Assembly: GCF_000189635.1 (NCBI RefSeq)
Contig: NW_002476209.1
Coordinates: 372,001 to 436,000 of the forward strand
DNA length: 64,000 bases
Direction: 5' to 3'
Source of the DNA: Tetrahymena thermophila SB210
Taxonomy: Eukaryota > Ciliophora > Oligohymenophorea > Hymenostomatida > Tetrahymenidae
The notes below the pieces were generated by a model. It saw only the letters and a program-made list of their open reading frames with translations. It had not been told where the DNA came from and made no database searches. Below are positions 13,874-27,548 of this stretch, in pieces (positions within the stretch are counted from its first letter, which is position 1; every line of letters starts with the position of its first letter). The position numbers were made by a program, and so were the translations under genes.

Positions 13874-15634
13874 TCAGCTATATTGAGATTGAATATCAAT
13901 GATAGTAGATACTAAACCAGAAACACCACCTGTAACACCAAAAATCATTACCAAATAGTTTATTGAGGTGATAAAGTAGAATTTCTATTTGCTCATATTT
14001 TCTGATAGAGAAAAATGATTCTCTGTAATAGTTGGAGCTTCTGGGGTTTTTTCTTACTTTTCTTCTTTGATTTCTGGAGTAATGTTAATTTAAACAGCGT
14101 TTGATAATTAATTAACGTATCTTTCTTTAAGTCTTCTTTATTTTTCAAACATAAGCATAGGAACTATAAAAATCAAAACTACTGAGAACACACAACCAAG
14201 AATGTTAAAAACGTTTGTGATTTACTAAATATAGATTCCAAAAAATGAAATAGAGAGGAAGAAGAGGCATCTAGTGAAAATCATGAATATAATATTGACC
14301 TTATCTTCTTTTGACTTTTTCATGATATATTTATTTATAAGCCCATCTAAGCAATTAACTATGGGGAAACCATATAATAGAATACTAGCAACCAATGAGA
14401 AGCTGTATAGACAAGAGAGAGCATCTCCAAGACCTTTCATACTTCCAAGACTTTTAAAAATGACAGCATTTGTTTCATTTCCAAAAGCAAAGCATCCTAG
14501 CATACCAATTAAAATAGCAAGTGAGCATGAGAAAATTAAATATCTAAATTAGTTTTTAAAAAATATTATGTAAACTTTGTGTTTGATTGAATCTAAAAAT
14601 TATTTTTATACCTTCTTAATACAATGTCGAATTTGGTTTTGTCTTCCATTGAAGCATGTACTTCTGTGATGACACCATTAATATCATATGCAAAAGCAAA
14701 GACACCAAAATATAAAGGAAGAGTTTGAATATCAAAAATTTTAACGACAAAATCTACTGGAGGAGAATTTTAGATTTAATAGCATGATTTAATGATGATA
14801 ACTGTAATAGTAAATATAAATGATGTCAAAGCTAGATAACTGAATATGCCTAAGTTTTAAATTCTCTTAAAAAGAGAAAGAGGGAAGTAGATCGCAAAAA
14901 CTATTACTTCTATTTTATTATTAAAAATAAAGTTAAAAAATATTTTGGATAATTTAAACATAAAAATAGATATTAAATTTAATAAATATATTTGCGTGTT
15001 TTTCCTTATGCTTTTAATTAAAATGAGTAAATTAAGTGCAGCTTGCGTTAAATTTTTCGTGGCTATCAAATATAAAATTCTAAGTCTAAATTTAATTAAT
15101 CTTACAAATTATTATTTCGTTTGAGATCAATTCTGAGATAGATTATTGAATGAAGATAGTGTATCCGATACATGTTCCGTAAATGAATATTAAAGTGATA
15201 ACTTCTAGTAAAACTCTTATTTTATCTCCAAAAATCAAACCTGCAACACGTTCAAGAGTTAAATCTTTGTAAGCTCCTTAGTTTCCTCCTTCAGCTTCTT
15301 TTTAACGGATAATTCTACCTAGAATACTCCAGCAGTAGTAGCAAATAATACCAGTAATAATCATGAACAAGGTAGAAAGGACAACACCGCATGTCATAAA
15401 ACCATATGGCATAAATAAAATACCAGTACCTAAACCACTTTTAACTATATTAGCAGTAGCATTCAAAACAGAAGCACCTTTGCGCTTTTCCTAAGTCATT
15501 ATATCTTCGACTTTTGTTATGCTCTTAACATCTTCTTTCAAGCATAAATTTTGTGCTTCAGTATTAAGATTCTAAGAGGGAAGTGATTATGGAGGAGAGT
15601 TTCTTTCCTTATTTTCAGGTTAAATCTCAATCAT
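13874..15634 (-). CDS. AAAP-family amino-acid transporter (copy 1)
   Basis: Three exons: 15106-15634, 14612-14906 and 13874-14543. Introns are 14907-15105 (199 nt) and 14544-14611 (68 nt). The spliced frame is 497 aa and the phase closes exactly. Transporters of this family move amino acids across membranes with a proton or sodium gradient. After a polar N-terminus, the first membrane helix region reads ASVLNATANIVKSGLGTGIL, the characteristic Aa_trans opening. Later segments include FGVFAFAYDINGVITEVHAS and a run of hydrophobic helices to the C-terminus (about 11 in total). The loop before the last helix is long and Glu/Lys-rich. The neighbouring gene at 17759-19397 is a clear paralogue with an intron at the same place, after VHASM. 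Substrate and compartment are not predictable here. Confidence 0.88.
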
Positions 15635-17758
15635 TTATTTATTAAAATATAAGTATAATTGTTTGAATTTAATAATAATAAAATATTATTTGCAAATATT
15701 TATTAATTGGATATTTATAAAATTTTTATTTATTATAACAATAAATTAAAGTATTCGCACATAAATGCACATAATATCTTTCTGTAATAGCTGAATAATT
15801 CATGAAAGATAAACTTTAATTAGTGCTTGTGAGATTAAAGCACTACAAATATATTAAATTTGAATGATTAAGCGCAGTCTATAATTTCTTAAAATTTTAG
15901 TTCTATTTATAAAATTTTTTATTTCTTTACAAACAAAGTTACGCACTTTAATTACGAGTTATAAAATCCATTATTTGCCTAAAAATTTAATTTTGCTTAA
16001 TAATGATTGCTTATGATTTATAATTATACAACATATTCCTTAACTTTTTAATAGAATCAAAATATTGTGCAATAACTTAAATCTTTTGAGTAATTCAAAA
16101 ATATAAATTTTAATCTACTAACAAATTTAATTTTACATTTATAAAAATCAAAATAAATTAATACTAAAAAAAGAATCAAATTTTATGGATTTAAAATTAT
16201 GATTAAGTATATATTTACTAGTTTTTATTCAAGCTGAAATAATGCGTATCCAAATATACTGAAATATAAATCTAAATATCATTTAAATTTTTTATTCTTT
16301 TATTATGCTTATGATAGAATCTGTCAAATTGTTAAATTTCTTCTAATTATCAAAAACAGATAGAACAAATTTTTAAAAGTTAATCCAAAATGAAAAGACT
16401 ATTACATGCATCAATTAAAATTAAAGTTCCTATGTTTCACATAAACTGCAAAAATCTAAGAGACAAATACATAATTCCTAATAAATTATTAATAAAATAG
16501 ATGGAGTTTTAAATTTTAAAATATTTTTTGAATTCAAATACATACTAACATAGATTTTGTACAAATTCTATGGTTATTATTGTTAAAAGCAACTATCTAT
16601 ATAAATACTAGAAGAATGATTCAAAAGATTTGAAAAATATTTACTCTGTCATATACACTTTTATCAAAATTGTCAAAATGGATCATTTATAAAAGAAATA
16701 ATTGTTAAAAACGTAATATTAATTCTAAAATCGTTCATAAATATTACTTCTTCTATCTTAATTTTCATCAATCTCCTATTTGTCATTCTTTAAACAAATT
16801 ACGCATTTCAATAAATGACTCAATTTTCGTAAATCTGTGAATTTGTTGTATTTATTTCAAGTCTACGATTAAGTTTAATAAAACTCCAGCTTTTTCAAAA
16901 AAGAGAGCGAATATCAATATTTTTAAAAATATCAAAGTTTTTAATTATAAAAAGTAATTAATTTGCTTATTATTAAATCTAGAAGTAAATTTTTTAATTC
17001 TATTACACTTTTTAGTTGAAATTTGCAATAGCTAACAAAAAAATTATAACATACTTTCCTATATTTATCTTTTGACTAAAAAAAATTATATGCCGATATT
17101 TGTATTTTAAACTATTTGAAAATATAATCTTATTTAATTCTTCATGATTAATTGTTTTATATAACTCCAATTTTAAAAACTGTAAAGTGAAATTCAGTTA
17201 CATTAGTTTTTGTAATTAAATATACAACACTATTTTATATTTTAAGAGTTTGCAAATTAATAATTTTTTAAAAAAAACAAATAAGTTTAAAATAAGATAT
17301 TTAAACTAGTTTTTTTTATTACAAAAGACTTTATTTTTATAAATAATCATCCAATTAAAAATATTAATCAATTATTATTGTGTTTATGTATGATTTTATC
17401 AACTTCAAAAATAATTTTTATTTATGAATTTATTTTCAAACCGAATTAATTATGAAAACTTTTTTTTTGCTTATTCCAAAATTGGAAAAAGAAAAAATTA
17501 GCAATTTTTAAATGAATTAAATAGTAAATAAATAATAAAGTAAGTAATTAAAATTTTATTTACTATTACATAAATATTTAATTATACAAAATAAAAAGAT
17601 GATAGATAGTAAGTAATTTATAAAGTATTTTTATGCTATAATTAAAAATTTTTTTTGGTTATCATTCTAATTTGTGATAGTGATATTTTTATACGTTTCA
17701 GAATTTTTCAAGTTAATCTATTTAATATTTTTTATTATTAAATTATTATTTTAAATTT
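15635..17758. other. Intergenic between transporter paralogues
   Basis: About 2.1 kb of very A+T-rich DNA. One frame (16390-16817, +, 142 codons) is open under the TGA-only code but has no family features and is about as long as chance allows. No RNA gene seen. Confidence 0.55.
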
Positions 17759-19397
17759 TCATTAATATGAATTGATTAAATCTTTTAGTGAGTAGACAAA
17801 TCCTGCTATTCCTCCAGCAGCACCTATTGCCATAACTATGTAGTTACAAACTCTGATTTTGCTCATTTTAGTACCGAAGAATATTTTTTCGTATAAAATA
17901 CAAGGAAGAATATAGGTTAGAATTACACCGAATATGCAACCAAGTAAGCTGAATAAGTTAGAAGCACTTGGGTATACATATGCAAGAAGTGCGAGTGAAC
18001 CAATAAATGCAATTCTAATAGGGAATCTGTAAAAAATGGATACTGTTTATCTAATAGTGTTTTCATCTTTTTTCCATATAGCAGTGTCAATCATTCTAGT
18101 TAATACAAAACCATACAAACAGATACTCATAATTAAAGTAAAGCAATAGAAGAACAATAAAGCGTCTCCACCACCATTTAAACTTCCAATATTCTTAAAG
18201 ATAATATCTCCTATTTGATCTCTGTATGCAAAGTATCCGCAAAGACCAAGGATTGTACCAACGCAACAAGCAAAGATTATATATCTAAATAATAAATAAA
18301 AATATTTTTAGAATTATTTATTTGAAAAATATTAATTTTAAATTTTTTAGTTAAATTATTACATTGAAAGAGGAATAAAGAATCTCTTTTTTTCTCTCAT
18401 AGAAGCATGGACTAAACCGACAGTACCATTAACATCATAGGCAAGAATAAAGATACCAATGTACTCAAGAATTGTATTCCATCCATTCAATATGATAGGC
18501 TCATCTGGATATTCATCCTTACGAATGACATCAAGACTTTTTCCAATTATTGTGAGTACAACAATAGTATATATGGTTAAAGCAATTGAACTGAATTTGC
18601 CATATGCTTTGATATCTTTCAAAAAGCATAGGGGTAAGTAAATTGCGACAATAATACAAACTATAAATTTAAAATTAATTAAGATTATTTTATAATTTTG
18701 GAAGTCGAAATTAAATTTTTAAATAATTTTGTAAAAATATAAAATTAAAATTTTTGAATTGAAATTAATTTTAAATTAGAAATCAAAAGCATTTTATTTC
18801 AATTTTAATAAATAAAAAAATTACTTCTGAGAATATAATTGGAAATGTAAGGTTCGAAAGATTAAGTAATGAATATCACATAGCCAAGACATCCACCGTA
18901 CATGTTTAAACCATTAATTATTTAACAAAATATTTTCCATCCAGGACTGAAAACTATAGCTAGAGTATTTTCTAATATTAGAATATCTTTATATTCTTAA
19001 TAGAGTTATGTTTTATTATATTTTTCAGATTGTGATACATGTCTCAGTACTATGCCCAATAAATTCCAGCAGTAGAAGCATAAAATACCAAAAAACACAA
19101 GACATAAAATTGGAATGTACACACCAGTTTTACTGAAAATAAGTGGCATAAATAGCATACCAAGACCGAGACCAGTCTTACAAATGTTAGCTGTAGCATT
19201 AAGGATAGATGCTCCTTCTTCTTTAACGACGACATCACTTGAAGGAGTTACGTATTCTTATTTCTAATTAATCAAAGTTAAAATTAAAAAAACATTCCTC
19301 GTTTATTAAATAAATTAGAAATTACATTATCAGAAAGGGCTTAGTTCTGAGAGTTAGTGTCTTAAGACAATTAAGTAGGCTTTTGCATTTCAGTCAT
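17759..19397 (-). CDS. AAAP-family amino-acid transporter (copy 2)
   Basis: Four exons: 19326-19397, 18835-19263, 18363-18660 and 17759-18294. Introns are 62, 174 and 68 nt. The spliced product is 444 aa and the frame closes at TGA 17759-17761. Opening motif GASILNATANICKTGLGLGM is the typical first helix of the family. Further on are IIVAIYLPLCFLKDI, IFILAYDVNGTVGLVHASM and several strongly hydrophobic helices, with a short C-terminal tail after GAAGGIAGFVYS. It is shorter than copy 1, mainly because its N-terminal and last loop regions are reduced. The intron after VHASMREKKRFFIPLSM matches the copy-1 intron position, supporting local duplication followed by divergence. Confidence 0.88.
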
Positions 19398-22300
19398 TTT
19401 AGAAGGAAGGATGTATTTTGAGAGTTAAGTAAATGAGGTTTTCTAACAGAATTTAACTCAATTATTTGACAAAAATATAATCTTGTTGATGTTTGCTTAA
19501 GTTTTTATTTATTTTAATTACTCTTTTTTTATAAAATTAATTAAAAAATTAATCCCTAACCTAATAAAATTTATAAATTATAAAGGATATTGCATGCTAT
19601 TTGCTGAGTAGTACGATATAGGAGGATTTGTGTGATGCGATTAAATTAACTAGAAGAAATAGACATTTATATTTTACTACTACTTTACTAGTAATTTTAG
19701 ATCTAATTTGACAATTAGCGAATGGGATTCCATGTTTACGAATTATAGTACAAAAATACTGTTAAATTTTAATTTGATTATAATAACATCAAAACAATTG
19801 GATTTTTGAGCCAAAAACTCTTCCTTAAAAAATTTCCTCAAATGGTTTTCAAAAAAATAGAAAGATGTAAAAATGTAAGTCTGTAACATAAAACTAGCAG
19901 AACATGCAAGGATGCTATGATGAAGTTTAATGAAATACAAAATGAGTAATATTTTTTCAAAAAATTCTTTATAATTTCTAATATTACGATTTTTCTTAGC
20001 CTAACCAAAACTAGTACAATCAATGTAATATTACTTATTTATTAGTACAATTAAATGCCATAAACGCAAATTTATTATTTTACACAAATACAGCTTGAAC
20101 AATTTCGATGATGATCTTAGATTTCTAAAAAATTAGAATTTATGAACAAATGTTGTTTTGATAACAATTCTTCATTAAGATTACTCTTCAAGCTAATCAA
20201 ATTCTTTTAATATATAATTTTTTAGAAATATTAAAGGGTGTTTTCTTGCTATATAAAGAATAAATTTGTAAGTAACCTTTTATAAAAACTAAATAAATAT
20301 GCTAAAATTAATCAATATTATTTATGTTCTATATATTTTTAAATCATAGATTTGTCAGGAAAATTTAAAAAGTAAAAGAAAATAGCCTCATGCATTCATT
20401 TCCATTATATTTTTTAATAAAAATTTTTTTAAATAAAATAAAAGAAAATTTTAATTTACTTTTTCGAGTATGTCACGATGAAAGGGAAAAAATTCTTATC
20501 AATTTAAAAACAAATTTATATATAACCACTAACATTTACAATCCAAATCTAATTTTAGAAATTTTTTTTAGAATTTAACACAAAGACAGAAAAGTTATAG
20601 GTATTTTAAGTATCCTTTTCATAAAAAATTCATTCATTTTTACATACTTAGTCCTATTTACAATATAAAAGAATTAAATTATAAATAATTATTTATCATC
20701 ATTTGCAATTACTCACAAAATTATTCTTTTATCTTATTCTTTGAACCTCAACTATCCAACTGAAACCCAAAAAATGATGGTGTGATTTTTTGTAAAGATA
20801 TAAACAAAAATTTATTAGAAAAAAGTAAATGAAATTTACTGTTGCTATGCTAATCTTAGGATTTATTAAATAAGTATTCCAATAAAAATAAAAAGATTAA
20901 GAATAGAAAAAGTATAGTGATTTTATTAATAGCTAACTATTTTTGAAATAAATAAAGATTAAAAGGTATTCTGGTAAAATTGATTTGAAAAAATCATATT
21001 AAAAGTAAACAAAACAAGAAAATAACTAATTTTTGCATTACTTTATATTAAAATAGTCTTATTACTATTATTTGTCTTATAGAATATCTAGTAAATTGTT
21101 AATTATTTAGTTCTAATTATATTACTCCGTTAAGGTATTATCTCATTCATTTTTACCAAAAATTAATTTAAGGTTGGTTTTATTTTAAAACTAAAAATCC
21201 GCATATATGATTACTAGAAAAAAGTTAATTAAGATTTAAAAATTAAAAATAAATGACCAGTTATTTAATTATTTAATTAATTTGAAGTTAACATCATTCT
21301 TTTTTACGTATACACATTCTATTAAGTATTAAAAATACATTTACATACTAATCAAACATATTATTTAATTTATGAGCATTTAGTTGAGGAAATAACTACA
21401 TAGTCCTTAGACTTGAGCAAACATTTTATTCAAAAACGCTAATATATTATTCTATTAATTTTCTTATTTCAAAAAATTGTTTAAAAAGTATTCAACCAAA
21501 TTATTTCATACATAAAAATAAATTTTAAAATAAATTACTTTTTATTAGTTTTTTATGTATAAAAAGATACATCTAATTTATTTTAAAATTTTATTGTTAA
21601 AAGTAGCTTTTAATTTTATGATTAATTTTTTGACTTTTAATATGCTTATCATTTTTAAAATTATTGGTTAAGATGACTATATATCCTTTTATTTGGATAA
21701 AGGTAGTTAATTGGAAAATTTTTGCAAAAAAAGCTAAACAGAAAAATATTTATCATAAAATTCAAATAAATATTAACTGATAGAAAAAATAAAAATATGA
21801 ATTAATGAATTGTTTTTTAAAAAATCCTTTTAAAACTCAAATCTTAATTTAAAAATTTTATTTAGAATGATTCTTTTAATTTCTAATTTTATAAAGTTAA
21901 TAAGGAAATTAGAAAGTGTTTAAATTTTATTTTACTTAAAAATAGTATCGAAATTTTATAAATAATGATAAAACCTATCTATTAGTAAAAATAAATATCA
22001 ATTATTAAATAAGCAAATTATAGCAATCGATAATTATAAAGATTTTATAGGTAAAAATATATTTATTATTTATAGTTTTTAAGGCATTGAAAAAGTAGCT
22101 AAAAGTATTTATATTTAACTTTTATTCAATAAAATTTTTGATCCTTTTTCTTTTGTTTATTAGAAAAGACTCTAATTTTATTTCTTATCTATTTTATGAA
22201 CTAGTAATTTATGTTTTAGCTTACTTCATTCAATATTGAAGATACTTTAAAACTAATTAATTAATTGACTTTATAGCTGTAAACTTGAAGCGATATAATT

Positions 22301-22743
22301 TTTTGTCTATCTAATTTTATTTAAATACCTTATTTCACAAGATGTTCATAAGATATAATTTATTTTTTATATTTAAATTTTTTTAGTTTAATTTAATTTT
22401 TATGATTAACATATTTTAAATATTTATTTAATAAAGGCAAAGTTATCATAAATATTTTAATTATTAAAAAACTTTAAACTAATATTTATACATACTAAAA
22501 ATAATATTTTTTCTATTTCTACTTAGTTACTATAAAAGTCTAACAAATTTTTATTATAATTTAATTTATAAATAAATAAGATTATAAATTAGCAATAATT
22601 CAATGTAGTAGTGGTCTTAAATATATTGACGTAAAATTTGTATGGTTTTAATTAAAACAATTATCAATTGATATTAGCTTTTTTTTTTATCTATCTATTA
22701 AAAAATAAATATATTTGCAAATATAATAACTTTTGGCTTTTTT
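19398..22743. other. Large divergent intergenic region
   Basis: 3.3 kb between two genes that are transcribed apart, the largest gap in the window. Extremely A+T-rich. One frame (20390-20787, +, 132 codons) is open but lacks domain features and normal codon texture, so I do not call it. No tRNA-like or snRNA-like sequence recognised. Confidence 0.55.
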
Positions 22744-25700
22744 ATGTCTGAGTAATAGCTGCCAGGTGAGAATAATTCTAAAATTGCTTAGCTATCTATT
22801 TCGGAAATTTAAGAATAATTTAATCATAATGATAAAGGTAATAATAATTTTGCCTTGACCTAAAGCATATTTAGGGATTTGTTTAGTCTAAAACCTGGAA
22901 AGCAGCATAAAAAAATGGACTAAAATCAATAGCTGTAACAAAATGGAGATTTTACTTAATAAAAACATATGCAAAAAGAAGTCTTATTTAAGTAAAGTAA
23001 GCAGAGTAAAGATCTTAAAGAATAATAATAAAATGAGTAAATAAATTAAGAGGATTTAGAATAAAAAAAAGAAATGTAGGATTAAAACACATATTATAAT
23101 TTGAAGATCGATAGTTTTAAATTAATTTCATTAGAATTTGCTTAAATAATTAGCGATTTTGCTCAATTTGTAGAATTAAAAACAACAAATAGTTTTAAAA
23201 ATAGTTCAGAAATTTATATTCTTGGATTTCAGATCGTATATGCCTTATTATTTTAGATTAGTATACTTATATGGCTTAGATACATTAAAAATAAAAAATA
23301 TAGTGAGTAAAAAATTATAAGTTTTTACAACTAGCACTTTTTAAAAAGTTTCCTAAATAAATACAATATGTTAGTATTATCGTTTATCATAATTTTGAAT
23401 ATAGTAAGATTAGAAACATTTTTGATGAGATTAGATGAAAGATTACCTATGTTTGTCATTACTTTTTTAGTTAATTAACTAGTCCTTTTGCAATTAAATA
23501 GAGTAATATCTAAAATTTTTACAGCTTGCTTTAATACATATTTTTTTATTCGATATATGATAGACTATCACAATTTTATTTTCATATATATTAACTCTAT
23601 TTTAGCTATTTTTGCAATTAGTTGTGTGTTTTTCAATTAAATCAAATATTAAGCAAGTATAAAGCAATTAAAAGTTAAAAAATAGGTTGTTAGTGAATAC
23701 TTTAAATAATTTTACCATAACATAGTTTCTATGATGCCTTAAGGAATACTAATTATTGATGAATAGGAATAACTAGTTTATGCAAATAAAACAACTAAAA
23801 AAATATTATCATGTAAAAATAAAAACTAAATTATTGATTCACTAAAGAATTTGATCATTTAAGATCCCTCTAAACTATAAGCAGATACTACCTAGCATGA
23901 TGACTAAAGGACTTTAAAAGATTTCAAAACTTTTAAGTCGTTTAAATCACTCAAGTCTAGAAAACCACTAAATATATAATATAGTATGAAATAAGATTCC
24001 AATAGCTACAATTAAGGACCTGCTTCAGAGTCCGAATCTTTTGTAAGTCAATACTTTATAGATGGATTTTATCCTTCACCAGTTAATGTAAATCACTTAA
24101 AATAAATTATTTAGCCAGTAAAAGAAAAATAAAATTAGTTTAACATACTAAATATGTATTGTAACAATGCTCAATAGCAATAAAATTCAGGTAGTAGCAA
24201 AAATTAAAATAGAAATTCATTAAGCTCTTAGTAAAAGTAGTAATTATAATAGTAATAGTATTCCTTTACACCAGCTACATTTGCTTAAACAGCTTAAACA
24301 GAAAAGCAAACACCTTCTACTTAATTCTAATTACTTTAGAGTATTTAGAAAGGAAGCAATCAAAGTATTTTTAATGATTAAAATCTTGTTAGCGGTGGTC
24401 TTATATCTAAAATAACAACATCTGTTGAAGGTCCTTCTAGCTAATTTATCTAAAACCAAAGGTAAACTTTTCAGAACAACTAAGTTACAAATAAACACTT
24501 TTAGGGTCAAGATTATAAAAATTAAAATAGCAATAATGAGTTTAACTAAATTTCAGATAAGGATAATCAAATCAAATCAAATAAAGAAAACGATCCTAAA
24601 GAAACAACTACTTAAAAACCTTAAAAAGATCATCCTTTTAGATATATACAATAAAGTATTTAGCAAAACTAAAAAAAATTTGAAAATTTATCTGTAATGG
24701 AAGTAATTTCAGTCCTGCTAAAAGATTGTGTGATGAAATTAAAAATGCAAGATTTTTCAGATATGTAATAAAGTTTTTAGCAAAATTAGCAGGCTTAAAA
24801 CTAAATTAACTAAAATTTTAAAGAACATAAGCATGAAGAATTACCAAACTAGGATATTCCACAAAATATAATAAATAATAATCTGTAATAGTCTTAGAAA
24901 TCTTCTGCTCAGAGAAACTAGAAAGAATAGATCAATAATATTTTTAGCTTATAAAGCAGTTAAAAAAATCAAGATAGTGGCGGCACAATTCCAAAACTGC
25001 ACAAATAAAGCATAGATTTATTTTAAAATAGCTTATATAACAACCCAAGTACTTTTCGCTAAAATATATCAAGTCAGTACAATACATCTCTAAAAAATAA
25101 TACTGAAATAGCATAAAATTCTCTAAGTGTTAGAGTTCAAGTGAAAGAAAGATTGATCGAAATAACTTTTATCCAATGTGAGGCAAAACTATTCCAAATT
25201 TAAAAGGCCAGTCAACAAAATAACCAAAATATGAATCAATCTGTATAAAAATCTGTCTAAAGTGAAAAAGAAACAAGCCACTAGCTAAATACTAATTACC
25301 CAAATTCGACAGCTATTATACTTGTATTTCTAGAAGATATTACATAAGAAGTGTATATTAAACGTCTGGAAGAATTAAATAACTATAAAATTAAAATGCT
25401 AAGCTCTATTTCTCATGAGTTAAAAACTCCGCTCAACTGCTGTATGGGAATGCTTGATGATGTGCTTAATTTAATCAGTAATGAAAATTTTGGAGATCTT
25501 GAAATTTCTTAAAAAATAAGAGAATCCTTAGAACCTGCTTAACAGAGCAACTAGTTACTATTATATATGATTAGAGATTTGATTGATTTAGGAACTTTTG
25601 AGTTAGTAGATAATTTTAAATTTGAATTTTCGAAATTTAATTTAAAAATGGTTCTTCAAAGCTGTGTAGATATAATCAAATACCAAAGCTAACTTAAATT

Positions 25701-27548
25701 TATTGAAATTAATTTAATTTATGACTAAAATTTAGATGAAATGATACTTTCTGACGAAAACAGAGTGAGATCAATAGTTGTAAATTTTTTAACTAACTCT
25801 TTAAAATTTACTCAAAGAAACGGAAAAATCACAGTGAAAGCAGAATTAACTGGTAACAACAATGCAAAAATTAGTGTCGAAGATAATGGTAAAATTATAA
25901 AGATTTTTAAAATATCTTTTAAATGAAAAATAAATAATATCAATTAGGAATAGGAATACCATAAAAGAAATTATCAGAAATATTCAAATTCTATAATAAA
26001 TCAGACATGTTTATCTCAAAAAATCAAATCACATAAGGCATAGGTAAATAATAAAAATCAAAAAAGTCTCCTCTAATTGTAAATTTTAACTTATTTTATT
26101 TGAAATTTAAATTAAATAGGGATAGGCCTTTCAGTAAGCTACAAGTTAGCTTAAGGACTAACCATAGAAGAATATAAAAATCAACCAATATAAGTAAAGT
26201 CAGAAGAAAAAAAAGGATCGATTTTCTGTTTTGTCTTAAAAAATTAAGACATTTAATTGATAGATAATTGTAATAGAGAAAGTGAGATATTTGATGATTA
26301 CTAAAATAAATAAGGATAGAGTTATTATAGAAAAGGAGAAACAGAATCACTTTCGCGCTTTGAAGATTAGGATAGATCTTAAACATTTACTAATACGAAA
26401 TACACATAGAAATAGTAATAAATATATCTTATTTTTTATATATATCAAGCAAGAGTTGTCTTTATAAATAAAGTTAATAAGATATTCCAGAAGATTTCGA
26501 TTAAGAGAACGATGAAGATGATGATAACGGAGATGAATAAGAAGGATAAATAAAAGAACTAGGAGCAGGTATTTTAACTTCTAAAAGTAATGCATATCAA
26601 TATTCTGGTAAAAAATAAAAAAACAAAACCACACAATAAAGCTTTTATTAGTCTGAAAATGTTTACGATGAAGATGATTACATTAACTCAGAAATCTATT
26701 TAAAATTGTAGAAGAAACCTTAAACTCCCTTATTTAGTAAGTACTTTTAAAATGATTTAGTTAACATGCTCTAAGATATAGAGAGTTAAAAACATGAAGA
26801 TATATTATATAGTCAAAAAATGTTAGAAAATTATCCAAGCTTTACAAATAATCATGCAGATATTACCAAAGAAATAAGCACATAAAATCTATCAAAAAAT
26901 TAAATCAATATTACCTTAAGCAAACTTCCTTCCCTTTAACACCTAATGGCTGAAGAAACGTCTATATTAAAAAATATGGGATCATAACAAAATGGATTAT
27001 AACCTCAACATAATAATTAAATTCTAAATTTACAACCTCCTCCGTCGCCTTTACTTAGTAACCAGGTATCTATGGTTAATATCGATTAACAGTTAACTAT
27101 TGATGAATTTATCAAATACAATACTTCTTAAAAGGATTTATTTTTTTCCAGCGAATTTGGTTAAATACTTATCGTAGATGATATCCAATTTAATCTTTTA
27201 ATGCTGTCTAATTTATTGAAAAGATACTAGATGAAGGTAGATTTAGCCCATGATGGTTAAGAGGCTGTAAATAAAGTCTAAGAAAAATATTAAAAATAAA
27301 AAGAAACATATTAAATTATTTTTATGGATATACAAATGCCAATTATGGATGGTTTTTAAGCAACAAAAGAAATAAGAAAATTTTTATAATAAAAAAATGC
27401 TAGTCAAATACCAATTATAGCTGTCAGTGCTTTCGGAGATTAATAATTTAAAGAATAATCTAAAAAAGTTGGAATGACAGACTACATCGAAAAACCTGTA
27501 TAAACAATAAAATTAGACAAAGCTTTTTTAAAACACGTACTGAAGTGA
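22744..27548 (+). CDS. Hybrid sensor histidine kinase with receiver domain
   Basis: Four exons: 22744-25888, 25948-26043, 26120-26414 and 26474-27548. Introns are 59, 76 and 59 nt, and phase closes to exactly 1536 aa. A polar Q-rich N-terminus precedes about five membrane segments. Next comes a PAS-like block (MMPQGILIIDEQEQLVYANK), then ~500 residues of Q/N/S-rich linker. The H-box SSISHELKTPLN places the phosphorylated His at ~891. The N-box DENRVRSIVVNFLTNSLKF, the G1 loop VEDNGIGIP (assembled across the first intron) and the G2 remnant ITQGIGIGLSVS (across the second) follow. The C-terminus is a response-regulator domain, ~1409-1530, with ILIVDDIQFN, phospho-acceptor Asp in FMDIQMPIMDG, and the late Lys in YIEKPV. 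All catalytic motifs look intact, so a complete His-Asp relay half is expected. The ligand is unknown. Confidence 0.93.

Noticed and set aside
16390-16817. 142-codon open frame on the + strand between the transporter genes
   Set aside because: With TGA as the only stop and such A+T-rich DNA, frames of this length arise by chance; there is no motif, and the residue composition is that of intergenic DNA.
19743-20023. Overlapping minus-strand frames rich in Leu and Phe
   Set aside because: Two mutually overlapping frames in pure A+T-rich sequence, neither with family features.
20390-20787. 132-codon open frame on the + strand
   Set aside because: Same reason; mostly Ile/Leu/Asn/Phe/Lys with no domain feature and no flanking splice pattern.
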